A DNA stretch of 64,000 nt. Origin: Leptospira ellinghausenii. GTDB taxonomy: Bacteria > Spirochaetota > Leptospiria > Leptospirales > Leptospiraceae. The notes under the pieces are model-generated. The model was not told the origin of the DNA, searched no databases, and was given only the letters and a program-made list of their open reading frames with translations. This document shows, piece by piece, positions 26,737 to 35,798 of the stretch; the first letter of the stretch is position 1, and each line of letters starts with the position of its first letter. A program made the position numbers and the translations under genes. The stretch is taken from contig NZ_BFAZ01000009.1 in the NCBI RefSeq assembly GCF_003114815.1, positions 682,001 to 746,000 on the forward strand, given 5' to 3'.

Positions 26737-27453
26737 ATATTATACAGAACAAAATAAAAGAAAATACCTTAATGATGACAGCAAGTAAATCTTGAACATA
26801 TAAAAGTGTATTTTTAATTCATATCTAACAAGGTAGATAATTGAGCCATACTACTTGTAGATGAATATATTTTCCAATGCAACTACAGTCCTTTAACATA
26901 TTAAAAATAAATTTCTCTTCTGAGACAAAATTAACCATTCAGTTAAAAATATTTCGAATGATTGAAGATATATCATGAATTCGATTTTTAAAAAAGAGAC
27001 CATTCCAATTGGATTTGAGGATTAAGAATAACTTGATTAAGAATTTACATATAGCTGGTTTTAAGACAAAATTTTTTCACAAAAATACTTCATATAACAT
27101 CAAATTTATATTCTTTAAAACTTACTCCATTTCTTTCTTAAATCTAACAAACTTATATTTAGGCTCTTCCATCTCTGAATTATCTAGATATAAGTATCTA
27201 ATATCCAATCCTAGAAATCAAAATTAGAACCTTTAAGTCTTTCTCATTCTAAAATTTTTAGTAAATCCATAAAATTAAATTATGTCTCAGAAAAAATTGA
27301 AAAGAGTATAAATTTCAAAGCTAACTCAATCTATATGATTTTTCCAAAAACTAACTTCCGTAAAGTTTTTAGTTTACAAATGGACACTTACATCACAATT
27401 TTCGTTATACTCATTTATGTTTTACTAATATTTTAAAATAGGAAATCGCTAAT
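26737..27453. other. Long AT-rich intergenic region
   Basis: About 700 bases with no convincing gene. A 72-codon frame at 27009-27227 has no ribosome-binding site and low-complexity AT-driven composition; I do not call it. The right part must hold the promoter of the sensor kinase. Confidence 0.4.
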
Positions 27454-28929
27454 ATGGAATCAGGTTCTCAAAGTAATCTTTCAACCGACATTACTCAAAT
27501 AGGGACAGATGCTACTCTTCTATTAGAACTGGTCGGAGAGAATTATCCCAACGGTTCCATAAGTTTGATTGATAAAGATCTTCGTTTTATATACACGAAT
27601 GGCAGTGGCTTCAAAAAATTCGGAATCGATCCGAAAACATTCATCAACAAGAGTATTTTTGACGTATTACAGCCAGAAGTTTACATTTCAATCAAAAATC
27701 ACATTTCTCATGTGTTTGCAGGTAACTCAATCGTACATGAAGTCAGGTCACAAAATGCATACTTTCTAAATTCGTATAAACCTATTATTAATGAAAATGG
27801 TAAAATAGACACATTCATTTTAACATCTCAGGATATAACTGATTTCAAAAATTTAGAAGCAGAACATGAGAAATTACAAAGTGTCGTAAAGAATAGTATA
27901 AATGAAATATATATTTTTGATGCTAATAACTTTAAAATAGAATATATAAATGAATCAGGTTTAAAAAATTTAAAATATAAATTAGAAGAAGCTAAAACAA
28001 AAACAATATTTGATATCAAACCGAATTTTGAAGAGAAAACTTTCAAAGCAATGATACAACCAGTGCTTCATAAAAAAATTGATAAATTAATTTTTGAAAC
28101 ATTCAATAAAAGAGCGGACGGAACTTACTATCCAGTTGAAGTTCACCTTCAATTAATAGAACATCAAGGCAAACTAAAAATCTTCACAATTGTCCTAGAT
28201 ATATCTAATGTAAGACAATATGAAATGAGCATTCAAGAAAAAAAGGAAGAATTAGCAGCTACAATTGAAGAACTTAATGCAACTACCGAAGAACTTAAAG
28301 AACAAAACGAACAATTAATTAAACTTTTAGATGAAAAAGAGAACTTATTTAAAGAAATACATCATAGAATCAAAAATAATCTTCAGATGATCTTAAGTCT
28401 CCTTTATATAAAGTCTCAGCATACCATGGATTCCAACATTCTCAATTTCATACAAGAAACTAAGAATCGAATTTTTTCTATCTCCTTGTTGCACGAACAA
28501 TTACTTCAATTAAAGAGTATAAATAAATTAGACGTCCAAGAATACTTCCATTCCTTGATAAAGAATATCATGGCTTCCTACGAAGTTCCTGAAAAAGTAT
28601 ACATTTTAGATTTCGATGTCGATAAATTTGAATTGCAAATCGATAAAATAGTAAATCTGGGTTTGATCATAAATGAAATAATATCAAATATATACAAACA
28701 TGCCTACTCTGATGCAAATGGTGGAAATATCTTAGTGAGAGGATATATAATTGACTCTCGTTGCAAATTTTTAGTCGGAGACGAAGGAAGGGGTGGAGTG
28801 AATGTATTAGATACTTCAAATTCCTATGGAACACAGCTTATCAAACTTTTTGCTGAACAATTAGGAGCAAAATTGACAATCGATATTGAAAATGGAACAA
28901 AATATACCATTGAATTTGGTGTTTTATGA
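27454..28929 (+). CDS. PAS-PAS histidine kinase, HisKA_2 type
   Basis: 491 residues, no membrane segment, so a cytoplasmic sensor. PAS domains cover ~30-130 and ~145-260 (FTIVLDISNVRQYEMS ends the second). A coiled coil (~265-300) leads to the phosphoacceptor region EIHHRIKNNLQMILSLL, with His303/304, the HisKA_2 signature. The ATPase domain follows (NLGLIINEIISNIYKHA as N box; VGDEGRGGV as G1 box). The receiver gene starts within its stop codon, so the pair is a coupled two-component system. The signal is unknown. Confidence 0.9.
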   Translation: MESGSQSNLSTDITQIGTDATLLLELVGENYPNGSISLIDKDLRFIYTNGSGFKKFGIDPKTFINKSIFDVLQPEVYISIKNHISHVFAGNSIVHEVRSQNAYFLNSYKPIINENGKIDTFILTSQDITDFKNLEAEHEKLQSVVKNSINEIYIFDANNFKIEYINESGLKNLKYKLEEAKTKTIFDIKPNFEEKTFKAMIQPVLHKKIDKLIFETFNKRADGTYYPVEVHLQLIEHQGKLKIFTIVLDISNVRQYEMSIQEKKEELAATIEELNATTEELKEQNEQLIKLLDEKENLFKEIHHRIKNNLQMILSLLYIKSQHTMDSNILNFIQETKNRIFSISLLHEQLLQLKSINKLDVQEYFHSLIKNIMASYEVPEKVYILDFDVDKFELQIDKIVNLGLIINEIISNIYKHAYSDANGGNILVRGYIIDSRCKFLVGDEGRGGVNVLDTSNSYGTQLIKLFAEQLGAKLTIDIENGTKYTIEFGVL

Positions 28930-29288
28930 AGAGAATCATGATTGTTGAAGATAATGCGGTAGTTGCAATGCATCTAAAAATGCTTTTGGAACAAAATGGA
29001 TATCTGGTGATCGGGAAGTGTACGAGAGGAGAAGATGCAATTCTAATGGCAGAATCGAATTCTCCAGATTTAATTTTTATGGATATAATGCTTGAGGGAG
29101 AAGTTAATGGAATTGATGCTACGCATAAAATCCGAAAATTTAGCAACGCACCTATTATTTTTATGAGTGCTTTAACAGACGAAAATTCTTTAAGGCAAAT
29201 GAATCAATTTTCAAATATTAAGTTAACTAATAAGCCATTTAAGGAACTGGAATTACTATCAATGACAAAACAGATTCTAGGGATGTAA
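28926..29288 (+). CDS. Single-domain response regulator
   Basis: 120 residues, only a receiver domain. The acidic pair is in VEDNA, the phosphoacceptor is Asp53 in LIFMDIML, the switch residue lies in FMSAL, and Lys103 is in LTNKPF. ATGA overlap with the kinase gene shows it is the cognate partner. With no DNA-binding or enzymatic output, it probably works by protein contact or in a phosphorelay. Confidence 0.9.
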   Translation: MKRIMIVEDNAVVAMHLKMLLEQNGYLVIGKCTRGEDAILMAESNSPDLIFMDIMLEGEVNGIDATHKIRKFSNAPIIFMSALTDENSLRQMNQFSNIKLTNKPFKELELLSMTKQILGM

Positions 29289-29582
29289 AATCACTATAGA
29301 GTTATTTAATATTCTATTTATAATTTCCTCTACTTGAAATAATTAAATTATTTTCATATTCGGGAAATTGAGCTACAAACATCATTAAGGATCAACACTC
29401 AAACATAATCTAATTAATATAGATAGACGAGACACTAAAAAGTCTTTTTTTTCAAATTTGACTAATCAACCGTATCATAAAGTCCACCATTGCTATGGTT
29501 TTAATTCTGTAATAAAATATTGATTAAATAAATATTAGCGAAAAATGTATATTATTAAGTAGAATCAATTAAACTAGGTATT

Positions 29583-30008
29583 ATGTATATATTGAATATC
29601 TCGACTTCAATTCTCGTATTTTTATTAGCTTCTATCCATATTTATTGGGCGTTTGGTGGTTTATGGCCTGGAAAGAATCAACAAGATTTAATTAACAAAG
29701 TATTTGGAAGGGGAAACAAGTTTCCATCGCCATTCAGTTGTTTTGTTGTAGCTATAGGATTGGTTTTGTTTTCAAGTTTACCAGTTTTCTGGTTAGTTCG
29801 AAACGATTTGGGGATAAGCCCACAGTATGCCAAAATGATTCGTTACAGTATGATTTTTGTAGCCATTGTCTTTCTTTTAAGAGGAATAATCGGTTATCTC
29901 CCTTGGGTCACCAAACATTGGGAGCCAATATTTGTACGTTATACGATACGAATGTACAATCCACTTTCACTTTTGATTGGCTTTTCATTTTTACTGATGA
30001 GTATTTAA
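29583..30008 (+). CDS. DUF3995-like membrane protein
   Basis: 141 residues with four membrane helices. The N-terminal motif ASIHIYWAFGGLWPG and the C-terminal RMYNPLSLLIGFSF fit the DUF3995 family of small integral membrane proteins of unknown function. It is single-gene, convergent with the tail-collar gene, with a hairpin between them. Confidence 0.75.
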   Translation: MYILNISTSILVFLLASIHIYWAFGGLWPGKNQQDLINKVFGRGNKFPSPFSCFVVAIGLVLFSSLPVFWLVRNDLGISPQYAKMIRYSMIFVAIVFLLRGIIGYLPWVTKHWEPIFVRYTIRMYNPLSLLIGFSFLLMSI

Positions 30009-30045
30009 GCTAATGTGCGATTAATTGAAATCAAGTGAGGAAAGA

Positions 30046-30076
30046 AACACAATCGATTGTAAATATCGATTGTGTT
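30046..30076. terminator. Perfect 12-bp hairpin between convergent genes
   Basis: AACACAATCGAT and ATCGATTGTGTT pair perfectly around a seven-base loop, midway between two converging genes. No T run follows on either strand, so it may be a bidirectional terminator of the stem-only type or mRNA 3'-end protection. Confidence 0.5.
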
Positions 30077-30102
30077 ATCATTGTCATAACTAATTTTATG
30101 GT

Positions 30103-30663
30103 TTAATTTTTTCTCATGCAATAAGTCAAAGCTATGTTTTTAGGACGAGTTTCATTTCCATATCGAACTGTTCCATTAACACCATCTGTAGGACTTCCAA
30201 TGCTAACAGAACCAGAACCAACATATGCGGTTCCTGCACCACTCCAAGAATTCTGTTGCATGACACTTGCCGAGATTCCTGTTACTTGGTGAAAGTGACC
30301 TTGGAAACTATCGTTTTGAAAATCTCCAATTGGTCTTGAACCGGCTTCATCTCTACCTGCTGCACCTGTTCCGATATCATCCCTTCCTCTTACAAAAGCT
30401 CCTCTTAAGTTTGGAGTGCCGTTCGTTCCATCTGCAGGTGCCCAACCTTCAGGGCAGTTGTTTAGATAAAATGCCACAACCGCACCTTCTGGAGCAGCAA
30501 TGAGAAAGTTTTGATTGATCCTTGCAGAACTAATCACTTCTCCTGGAGCAAATAAGTTCATCGCTGCCGCAGCTGCCACTAAACTTGTTGTAAAAAATCC
30601 TAAAGTAATCCCAACACCTTTATAAAACCCACTTCTTAAATATTCTTTAATATTACCTTTCAT
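30103..30663 (-). CDS. Exported tail-collar-like protein
   Basis: 186 residues with AGAGGA before the ATG. A hydrophobic N-terminal segment (ITLGFFTTSLVAAAAAM) is a signal or anchor. Residues ~65-186 match the phage tail collar domain and its bacterial relatives: GAVVAFYLNNCPEGWAPADG, TPNLRGAFVRGRD, then a Ser/Gly-rich tip (VGSGSVSIG) and RPKNIALTYCMRK. No other phage genes are nearby, so it is probably a host surface protein using this trimeric fold. It lies 31 bases after the ZU5-like lipoprotein gene and is likely co-transcribed. Confidence 0.75.
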   Translation of the reverse strand: MKGNIKEYLRSGFYKGVGITLGFFTTSLVAAAAAMNLFAPGEVISSARINQNFLIAAPEGAVVAFYLNNCPEGWAPADGTNGTPNLRGAFVRGRDDIGTGAAGRDEAGSRPIGDFQNDSFQGHFHQVTGISASVMQQNSWSGAGTAYVGSGSVSIGSPTDGVNGTVRYGNETRPKNIALTYCMRKN

Positions 30664-30694
30664 TTGTTTTTTCCTCTTAAATTATTTAAACGTT

Positions 30695-32176
30695 CTAATT
30701 AAAAATACACGTAGAATCAAACGTTCCTACATCATACGGACAAAGTATTCCAAACCCTTTGACTAAGATATTGTATGTAGATGTAAAACCACCTAAACTT
30801 ACTGATATTGTCCCTGTTTTGTCTGTTGGAGGATATGATGCCGTGAACTTTCCAAATTCCGAAAAGGGATCACCGAACGCTCCAATGATTGGTTCCGAAG
30901 TGAATGTAGGATGTACAAATATGAAATTATTAAATGCATCATACCCTGCTGCATCTAACGCAGTTGTCGTTCCAGCATTCACTTGGAATGGATTCGGTAA
31001 CTCAGCTGAGTTATATAATACAATCATCCTCACCATAACACCTGGATATACATTAATCGGCATGGAAAGATTTAGATTTCCATAACTTGCTTGGATGTAT
31101 GATCCACCAATCACTTGGGCAGTGTAACGAGCACTTAACCAATTCGGTCGTGATGTAACCCCCTTTCCACCTGCAAAGGTCATTGTTTCCGCTGGCACAG
31201 GGTAATACGTAGTAGATGAATTTCCTTTCACTTGAATGGTCAAGTCTCTTGAAAAACCAGCAGTCATCCTGGTGATTGTATTTTGAAACCGAATCGGTGT
31301 TACACTATCTCTTACATCACCACTTATGGTATCAAAGGAAGTTGGTGCAGTTGTTGGCCGAGTAACTCTTGCGTTTAACGAATCATATACTTCAATATAG
31401 TATTCTAAACCAGCTGCAAAAATATCTGATGCAGGAATTTTAGCCTGGTAAAATTGACCTGTCCCATCATTTTCATCAGGCAACATAACAATACTTTTGA
31501 AAATAGAACCACTCCCTTGGGTTCTATAATAAAATCTTGCAGTCACAATTGCAGATGCATCCCAATCAAGAATACTCGTTCTTACAACCGCTGGTAATCC
31601 CTCGATCAATCGACCAGGGAAAAAAGTAGCACCTCCGATTGTTGGAGGATTGTTAGTTAATACTAAGTTTTGGGCTGTCAGAATATAATTTGAGAAGTGG
31701 TAAATAGAAGTTGAGACACAATGGTTCACTAAGTCAACATCACCACCATAACTTATATATCGTTTCGTTGCAGGATCATAGTGTTGGATCTGTAACGTTT
31801 TCTCACTTTTACCTTGCAAAAATTCAGGTCGACCATCATAACATATTTTCATTTGTGCTGGTTTATTGAATTGCAAATTCTCAGGCCCAAACTTGTAGGC
31901 AACTTGGAGGGGTACAATCGAATCAGTTGCTGGTGGCAGACCTGTCTCCGAATATGTAATCACTGTTTCTTCGTCTAACGCACCTAATGGTATCGTTAAA
32001 CTCATGGTTGGAGCTTGGATTACAGCGCCAGTTTCAGGTGTAACAACAACTGAACTAGATGCAAAAAAAGAACCAAACATAAACATTTTGTTAAAATTGG
32101 AAATCTTGTTTTCGCTGCTACACATTATCAAATTGCAACAACTAACAACAAAGATCACAATCAATACTTTGCGCAT
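30695..32176 (-). CDS. Large lipoprotein with ZU5-like domain
   Basis: 493 residues; AAAGGT precedes the ATG. The signal peptide ends CCNLIMC, a lipobox. Residues ~45-165 resemble a ZU5-type beta domain (LTIPLGALDEETVITYSE, then YKFGPENLQFNKPAQM). The middle part looks like Ig-like beta sandwiches (FYYRTQGSGSIFKSIVML, YYIEVYDSLNARVTRP). The C-terminal third is further beta-rich sequence without known family. It is the upstream gene of a two-gene unit with the tail-collar protein. Role presumably structural or adhesive at the cell surface. Confidence 0.7.
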   Translation of the reverse strand: MRKVLIVIFVVSCCNLIMCSSENKISNFNKMFMFGSFFASSSVVVTPETGAVIQAPTMSLTIPLGALDEETVITYSETGLPPATDSIVPLQVAYKFGPENLQFNKPAQMKICYDGRPEFLQGKSEKTLQIQHYDPATKRYISYGGDVDLVNHCVSTSIYHFSNYILTAQNLVLTNNPPTIGGATFFPGRLIEGLPAVVRTSILDWDASAIVTARFYYRTQGSGSIFKSIVMLPDENDGTGQFYQAKIPASDIFAAGLEYYIEVYDSLNARVTRPTTAPTSFDTISGDVRDSVTPIRFQNTITRMTAGFSRDLTIQVKGNSSTTYYPVPAETMTFAGGKGVTSRPNWLSARYTAQVIGGSYIQASYGNLNLSMPINVYPGVMVRMIVLYNSAELPNPFQVNAGTTTALDAAGYDAFNNFIFVHPTFTSEPIIGAFGDPFSEFGKFTASYPPTDKTGTISVSLGGFTSTYNILVKGFGILCPYDVGTFDSTCIFN

Positions 32177-32614
32177 GTTTTTTACCTTTTAGTTTTTTCA
32201 AATATAAAAATCAATAATAGGAATTGATTGATTCCTACTTTGACAATGTTGCCAAATCTGAGTAATCCAAAAGTAACAGTCAACTAATTTTTCGCATAAC
32301 ATAGAATTTTTTATACCAACTATTGTTCGTTAATGCAAAATTCATTTTCATAGAACATATATTCTTATACTTATCCCCAATTTAATGCATGAATTATCTA
32401 TAATATTTGTTATATTATTGTTTATAGACAGGATAATTGACACTTGATTGCAAATATTGAACCGAATTCAAAATGAATTCTTCCTATTTGAGATCCATAA
32501 TATCTCTTACAAACAAAAGTTTTATGTAACATTTGCTTAGAAAATTTCTAATTTGGCCTTTCCAAAGTCCAAAATGTACTTCCAAGACAAAACAAAGATT
32601 ATATAAAAAGGCGA
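32177..32614. other. Divergent intergenic region
   Basis: About 440 AT-rich bases between divergent genes, expected to hold both promoters. A small hairpin AGGAAT-TGATTG-ATTCCT lies at 32218-32235. No gene seen. Confidence 0.4.
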
Positions 32615-33178
32615 ATGAGAAAAGTTGTCTTTGGAATCAATGTATCGTCGGATGGATTTTATGGCCATACAGGCATGGTTGTCGATGACGACCTACACCA
32701 ATACTTCACCGATTTTTTGAAACAATCGGATCAGATCCTATATGGACGAATCACCTATGATCTGATGGTTCCATTTTGGCCTGATGTTGCAAAAAATAAA
32801 TCCATGTCTTCCGTAAGTAATGAATTTGCTGACGTTTTCACTTCCCTTGGAAAAATTTTGTTTTCTCATACGGTTACGAAGGTAACTGATCCGAACACAA
32901 CCATCGCTACTCGGTCACTCGAGGAAGAAGTGAAATTTCTTAAAAAACAAGTTGGTAAGGACATTTGTGTTGGTAGTTTAAGTATTGCTTCCCAACTTTC
33001 TAGTCTCGGTCTCATCGATGAATATCGGTTTGTCATCCATCCCGTCATTGTGGGACAAGGTCCTAAGTTATTTAGTGATCACTCTTTAAAAACAACTGTT
33101 AGATTGGATTTGATAGATACCAAAACGTTTTCCTCAGGAAATATAGCACACCATTACAAAACGAGAAGAGAGAATTGA
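32615..33178 (+). CDS. Dihydrofolate-reductase-like (RibD C-terminal) protein
   Basis: 187 residues, cytoplasmic. It has the RibD C-terminal/DHFR-like pattern: N-terminal strand VVFGINVSSDGFYG, QILYGRITYDLMVPFWPD, KDICVGSLSIASQLSSLGLIDEYRFVIHPVIVG in two strands, and GPKLFSD. It should bind NAD(P)H; whether it reduces a pteridine-like compound is unknown. A DUF2200-like gene follows after three bases, so they form an operon. Confidence 0.85.
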   Translation: MRKVVFGINVSSDGFYGHTGMVVDDDLHQYFTDFLKQSDQILYGRITYDLMVPFWPDVAKNKSMSSVSNEFADVFTSLGKILFSHTVTKVTDPNTTIATRSLEEEVKFLKKQVGKDICVGSLSIASQLSSLGLIDEYRFVIHPVIVGQGPKLFSDHSLKTTVRLDLIDTKTFSSGNIAHHYKTRREN

Positions 33179-33181
33179 TTT

Positions 33182-33544
33182 ATGGAACCTACATTAGAGC
33201 ACCATCAAAAAATTGCAAAAATGTCCTTTGCCACCGTATATCCTTTGTATGTTGCAAAAGTAGAAAAAAAAGGAAGAACTGTAAAAGAATTAAACCAAGT
33301 AATCGAATGGCTCACATCCTTTGATGAGAAAAAAATAAAAGAACTGATCAAAGAAAATGTTAGCTTTGATACATTTTTTTCAAAAGCTTCATTAAATGAA
33401 AATGCAACCTTGATCAAAGGAATGATTTGTGGATATCGAGTCGAAGAAATCCAAAATCCATTGACCAAAAAAGTAAGGTACTTAGATAAACTTGTTGATG
33501 AGTTAGCAAAAGGGAAATCAATCGATAAAATCTTAAGAAAATAA
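33182..33544 (+). CDS. DUF2200-family protein
   Basis: 120 residues. The N-terminal motif HHQKIAKMSFATVYPLYVAK, then KKGRTVKELNQVIEWLTS and the central LIKGMICGYRVEEI, match the conserved pattern of DUF2200, small cytoplasmic proteins of unknown function that often sit beside YdhG/DHFR-like genes. It follows the RibD-like gene by three bases and precedes an exported protein gene by 21. Confidence 0.85.
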   Translation: MEPTLEHHQKIAKMSFATVYPLYVAKVEKKGRTVKELNQVIEWLTSFDEKKIKELIKENVSFDTFFSKASLNENATLIKGMICGYRVEEIQNPLTKKVRYLDKLVDELAKGKSIDKILRK

Positions 33545-33565
33545 ATACTTCCCCATAAATATCAA

Positions 33566-34453
33566 ATGAAATCAAAAGTAATTGCGTCCTTTATAATCAT
33601 AGTTATTGTTCTTCCATTCTCCATTTTTGGAGAATCAAAACTCTTCATGATGTATGGAATTAAACTCGGTCAAAAACGAAATTTAGTTTCCGATCTTTAT
33701 GGCAAACCATTTAAATCGCATACATTTGAAGATGGATATAGTTACGATGCCTACAAATTAGACGAACATATATTAGTTGTGGAATCTGAGAACAAAAGAC
33801 CAGACTTAGTGTGGGCGATTCAAATACAAGGAAATAAAAATCCAAAATTCTATGGACTCAATGAGATAAATTTAGGAGATCCAATAGAAAAGGTTGTTTC
33901 TGTCTTTGGCAAACCAGACGAAATCCGAAAGGCCTTTGATGAAGAAACGAAAGAAGAATTGTCTACAATACAATATTATTCTTACGATCGTAGTAGAAAT
34001 TTTAGCATTGAAGTTCAAAATCAAAAAGTCTCAAGTATCAAACTTTCGTTTAAAGGACCGGCTAGTGTAAAGGAAACGTTAGACATAAATGAAACATTTA
34101 GAATCTTAAAGGACAAACACATATACCAGATTGCACAATTATTGGATCAAAATTTCATACTAAAAGAAAAAGACAAAAAGGAGTTCAAAATTTCTGGAAA
34201 TCCAATTCAAATTTTAAACTCTAAAAATGAAATATCCAATCGAATCTTTTATCTCCAAAACTCCCTTATCAATTTGAATCCAAATGAGATTTTAGAAAAC
34301 TTAGATCTAAGAAACAACGAACAATACATTTTTGGGAAGTATTTAAAATTTAAATCAGGCGAAGAATTCATCCATTTATTCTTTTTGAAAACGTATGAAG
34401 GATGGACTTTAAAAGAGGTTAATATCGAAACTACTATTAAATCTTCAGAATGA
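33566..34453 (+). CDS. Exported protein of unknown function
   Basis: 295 residues with a signal peptide (FIIIVIVLPFSIFG). Two short similar beta motifs, GIKLGQKRNLVSDLYGKPF near residue 30 and INLGDPIEKVVSVFGKPDE near 110, resemble the repeated BamE/SmpA-like small domain, in which a Gly-x-P turn follows a helix. The C-terminal half is beta-rich. It overlaps the metallopeptidase frame by four bases (ATGA) if the upstream start of that gene is used. Function not assigned. Confidence 0.65.
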   Translation: MKSKVIASFIIIVIVLPFSIFGESKLFMMYGIKLGQKRNLVSDLYGKPFKSHTFEDGYSYDAYKLDEHILVVESENKRPDLVWAIQIQGNKNPKFYGLNEINLGDPIEKVVSVFGKPDEIRKAFDEETKEELSTIQYYSYDRSRNFSIEVQNQKVSSIKLSFKGPASVKETLDINETFRILKDKHIYQIAQLLDQNFILKEKDKKEFKISGNPIQILNSKNEISNRIFYLQNSLINLNPNEILENLDLRNNEQYIFGKYLKFKSGEEFIHLFFLKTYEGWTLKEVNIETTIKSSE

Positions 34454-34509
34454 AATTTCCAAAGGAATCTGCTAAAACACTAAAAACGTATTCAAACAAG
34501 GCAAATAAA

Positions 34510-35484
34510 ATGAAACAATATTCTTTACTATTTCTCTTATTCATTTTCCCAACAATACTTTTGGGAGATGAAATCAAACCAAAAACACTCATTGACTACG
34601 AACCAATTTTAAGAAATGCAATTACACAATTTGAAACTGTATTTAAATCTTCACCGAAAAAACATGATCTTGTCGAACAAAAGGTTAATTTTATGATAAG
34701 CCAAGCAATGAAAGGTGAAATTACTTTTTTAATCGATGTAAATGGGAATCAAGATTTATCAGCAATGGGTTTTGTTGATTTTTACAATGAAAATAAAAAA
34801 CCAGCAATTGTCATAGGTACTTACTTTTTAGATCAATTTGATAAAAATCCAAGTATATTCTATTCCGCCTTAGTCCATGAATTCACTCATGCTTATGATT
34901 TTTTTAATAGCCAACGGTATTTTTTATTTTATAAAAACAATCGAATCGTAAAAGCACTATTTGAAGCTGATGCTTATGCAATTGAATCCTTATTCATTCA
35001 AAATTATCTGGTAACTCAAAAAATCAAATTAACAAAATTCGAACAGTTTTTAATAGATGATTTTGAAAAAACACAATTATCCAAAATCATATTGATCAAT
35101 CAGATTGCTAGTTTACCATTATTGCATGCATTCCTCGAAATCAGAGATTCAAAAGATTCTATTGAGAAAAAAGTAACTTCATTGAATGACATTGGAAAAA
35201 ACTTAATTGAAAAATTTGATTCGATTAAAGGTCTAAAAGACTATGATAACAAAATGGAGATTATTGCTTTTTATTTCACATATCACTTACTCTTAGACCA
35301 ACTAGTTTATGATATAGAACAAAAGGAATCTGAAGTGATGATTGAACCCGAAACTTTTTCACTTCAAAAATACCCAGCACTCTTTCAGACAAAAAAACAA
35401 ATTACCGAAAAAGTAAAATCTTATGAAAATGAATTTGAAGATTATATTCTTAAAGAAAACCAACGGATTCGGACCGAAATTTAA
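34510..35484 (+). CDS. Predicted exported zinc metallopeptidase (HEFTH)
   Basis: The ATG at 34510 gives a clean signal peptide (LLFLLFIFPTILLG) with AAGG upstream; the frame opens earlier at 34450. The 324-residue protein has the zinc motif HEFTH (His123, Glu124, His127) in SALVHEFTHAYDFF, and 25 residues later ALFEADAYAIES, where Glu152 fits the third ligand of a gluzincin. No other family marks are recognised. It should be a periplasmic metallopeptidase. It is cotranscribed with the exported protein before it, a possible partner or substrate. Confidence 0.7.
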   Translation: MKQYSLLFLLFIFPTILLGDEIKPKTLIDYEPILRNAITQFETVFKSSPKKHDLVEQKVNFMISQAMKGEITFLIDVNGNQDLSAMGFVDFYNENKKPAIVIGTYFLDQFDKNPSIFYSALVHEFTHAYDFFNSQRYFLFYKNNRIVKALFEADAYAIESLFIQNYLVTQKIKLTKFEQFLIDDFEKTQLSKIILINQIASLPLLHAFLEIRDSKDSIEKKVTSLNDIGKNLIEKFDSIKGLKDYDNKMEIIAFYFTYHLLLDQLVYDIEQKESEVMIEPETFSLQKYPALFQTKKQITEKVKSYENEFEDYILKENQRIRTEI

Positions 35485-35561
35485 TTGAACCTACGGACCT
35501 CATTGTGACAAAAAATACTATGAAATCGAATCATTCCTAACTGAATTCAAATCAAAAATTC

Positions 35562-35798
35562 CTAGAAATCTTGAAAGAAAGATTTAAAAACCATCCTGAA
35601 CGTCACAAGGGAATTCAATGGAATTTGATTGAAGAAAAACTGAAAAACCATCCAGTTGGATTGAAACACCAGAGAAGATCAGAAAATTAGGTGGTGCCCT
35701 TTTTTGTGATTATCGTTATGGAACAGTATTTGTTTATCATAATGGAGCAGATTCCTACTATGCTGTCAGAGGATTTAGATGTTCGATTACAATTTAGA
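35562..35798 (+). pseudogene. Remnant of a DUF4256 gene
   Basis: Two pieces in different frames are recognisable. 35562 onward reads LEILKERFKNHPERHKGIQW, the N-terminal part of DUF4256. From ~35657 another frame reads WIETPEKIRKLGGALFCDYR, then YGTVFVYHNGADSYYAVRGF to the TAG at 35796, the family's C-terminus. The central ~100 residues are deleted and the junction (AACCATCCAGT) is out of frame. Its end overlaps the convergent sensor kinase gene by 12 bases. Confidence 0.75.

Noticed and set aside
27009..27227. 72-codon plus-strand frame
   Set aside because: AT-driven composition, no ribosome-binding site and no conserved-looking motif; treated as non-coding.
29426..29452. Short GAC/GTC hairpin before a T8 run
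   Set aside because: Stem of only 3-4 bp; too weak for a terminator call.
30103..30663. Prophage, from the tail-collar domain
   Set aside because: No other phage genes nearby; the protein has an export signal and sits in a lipoprotein operon.
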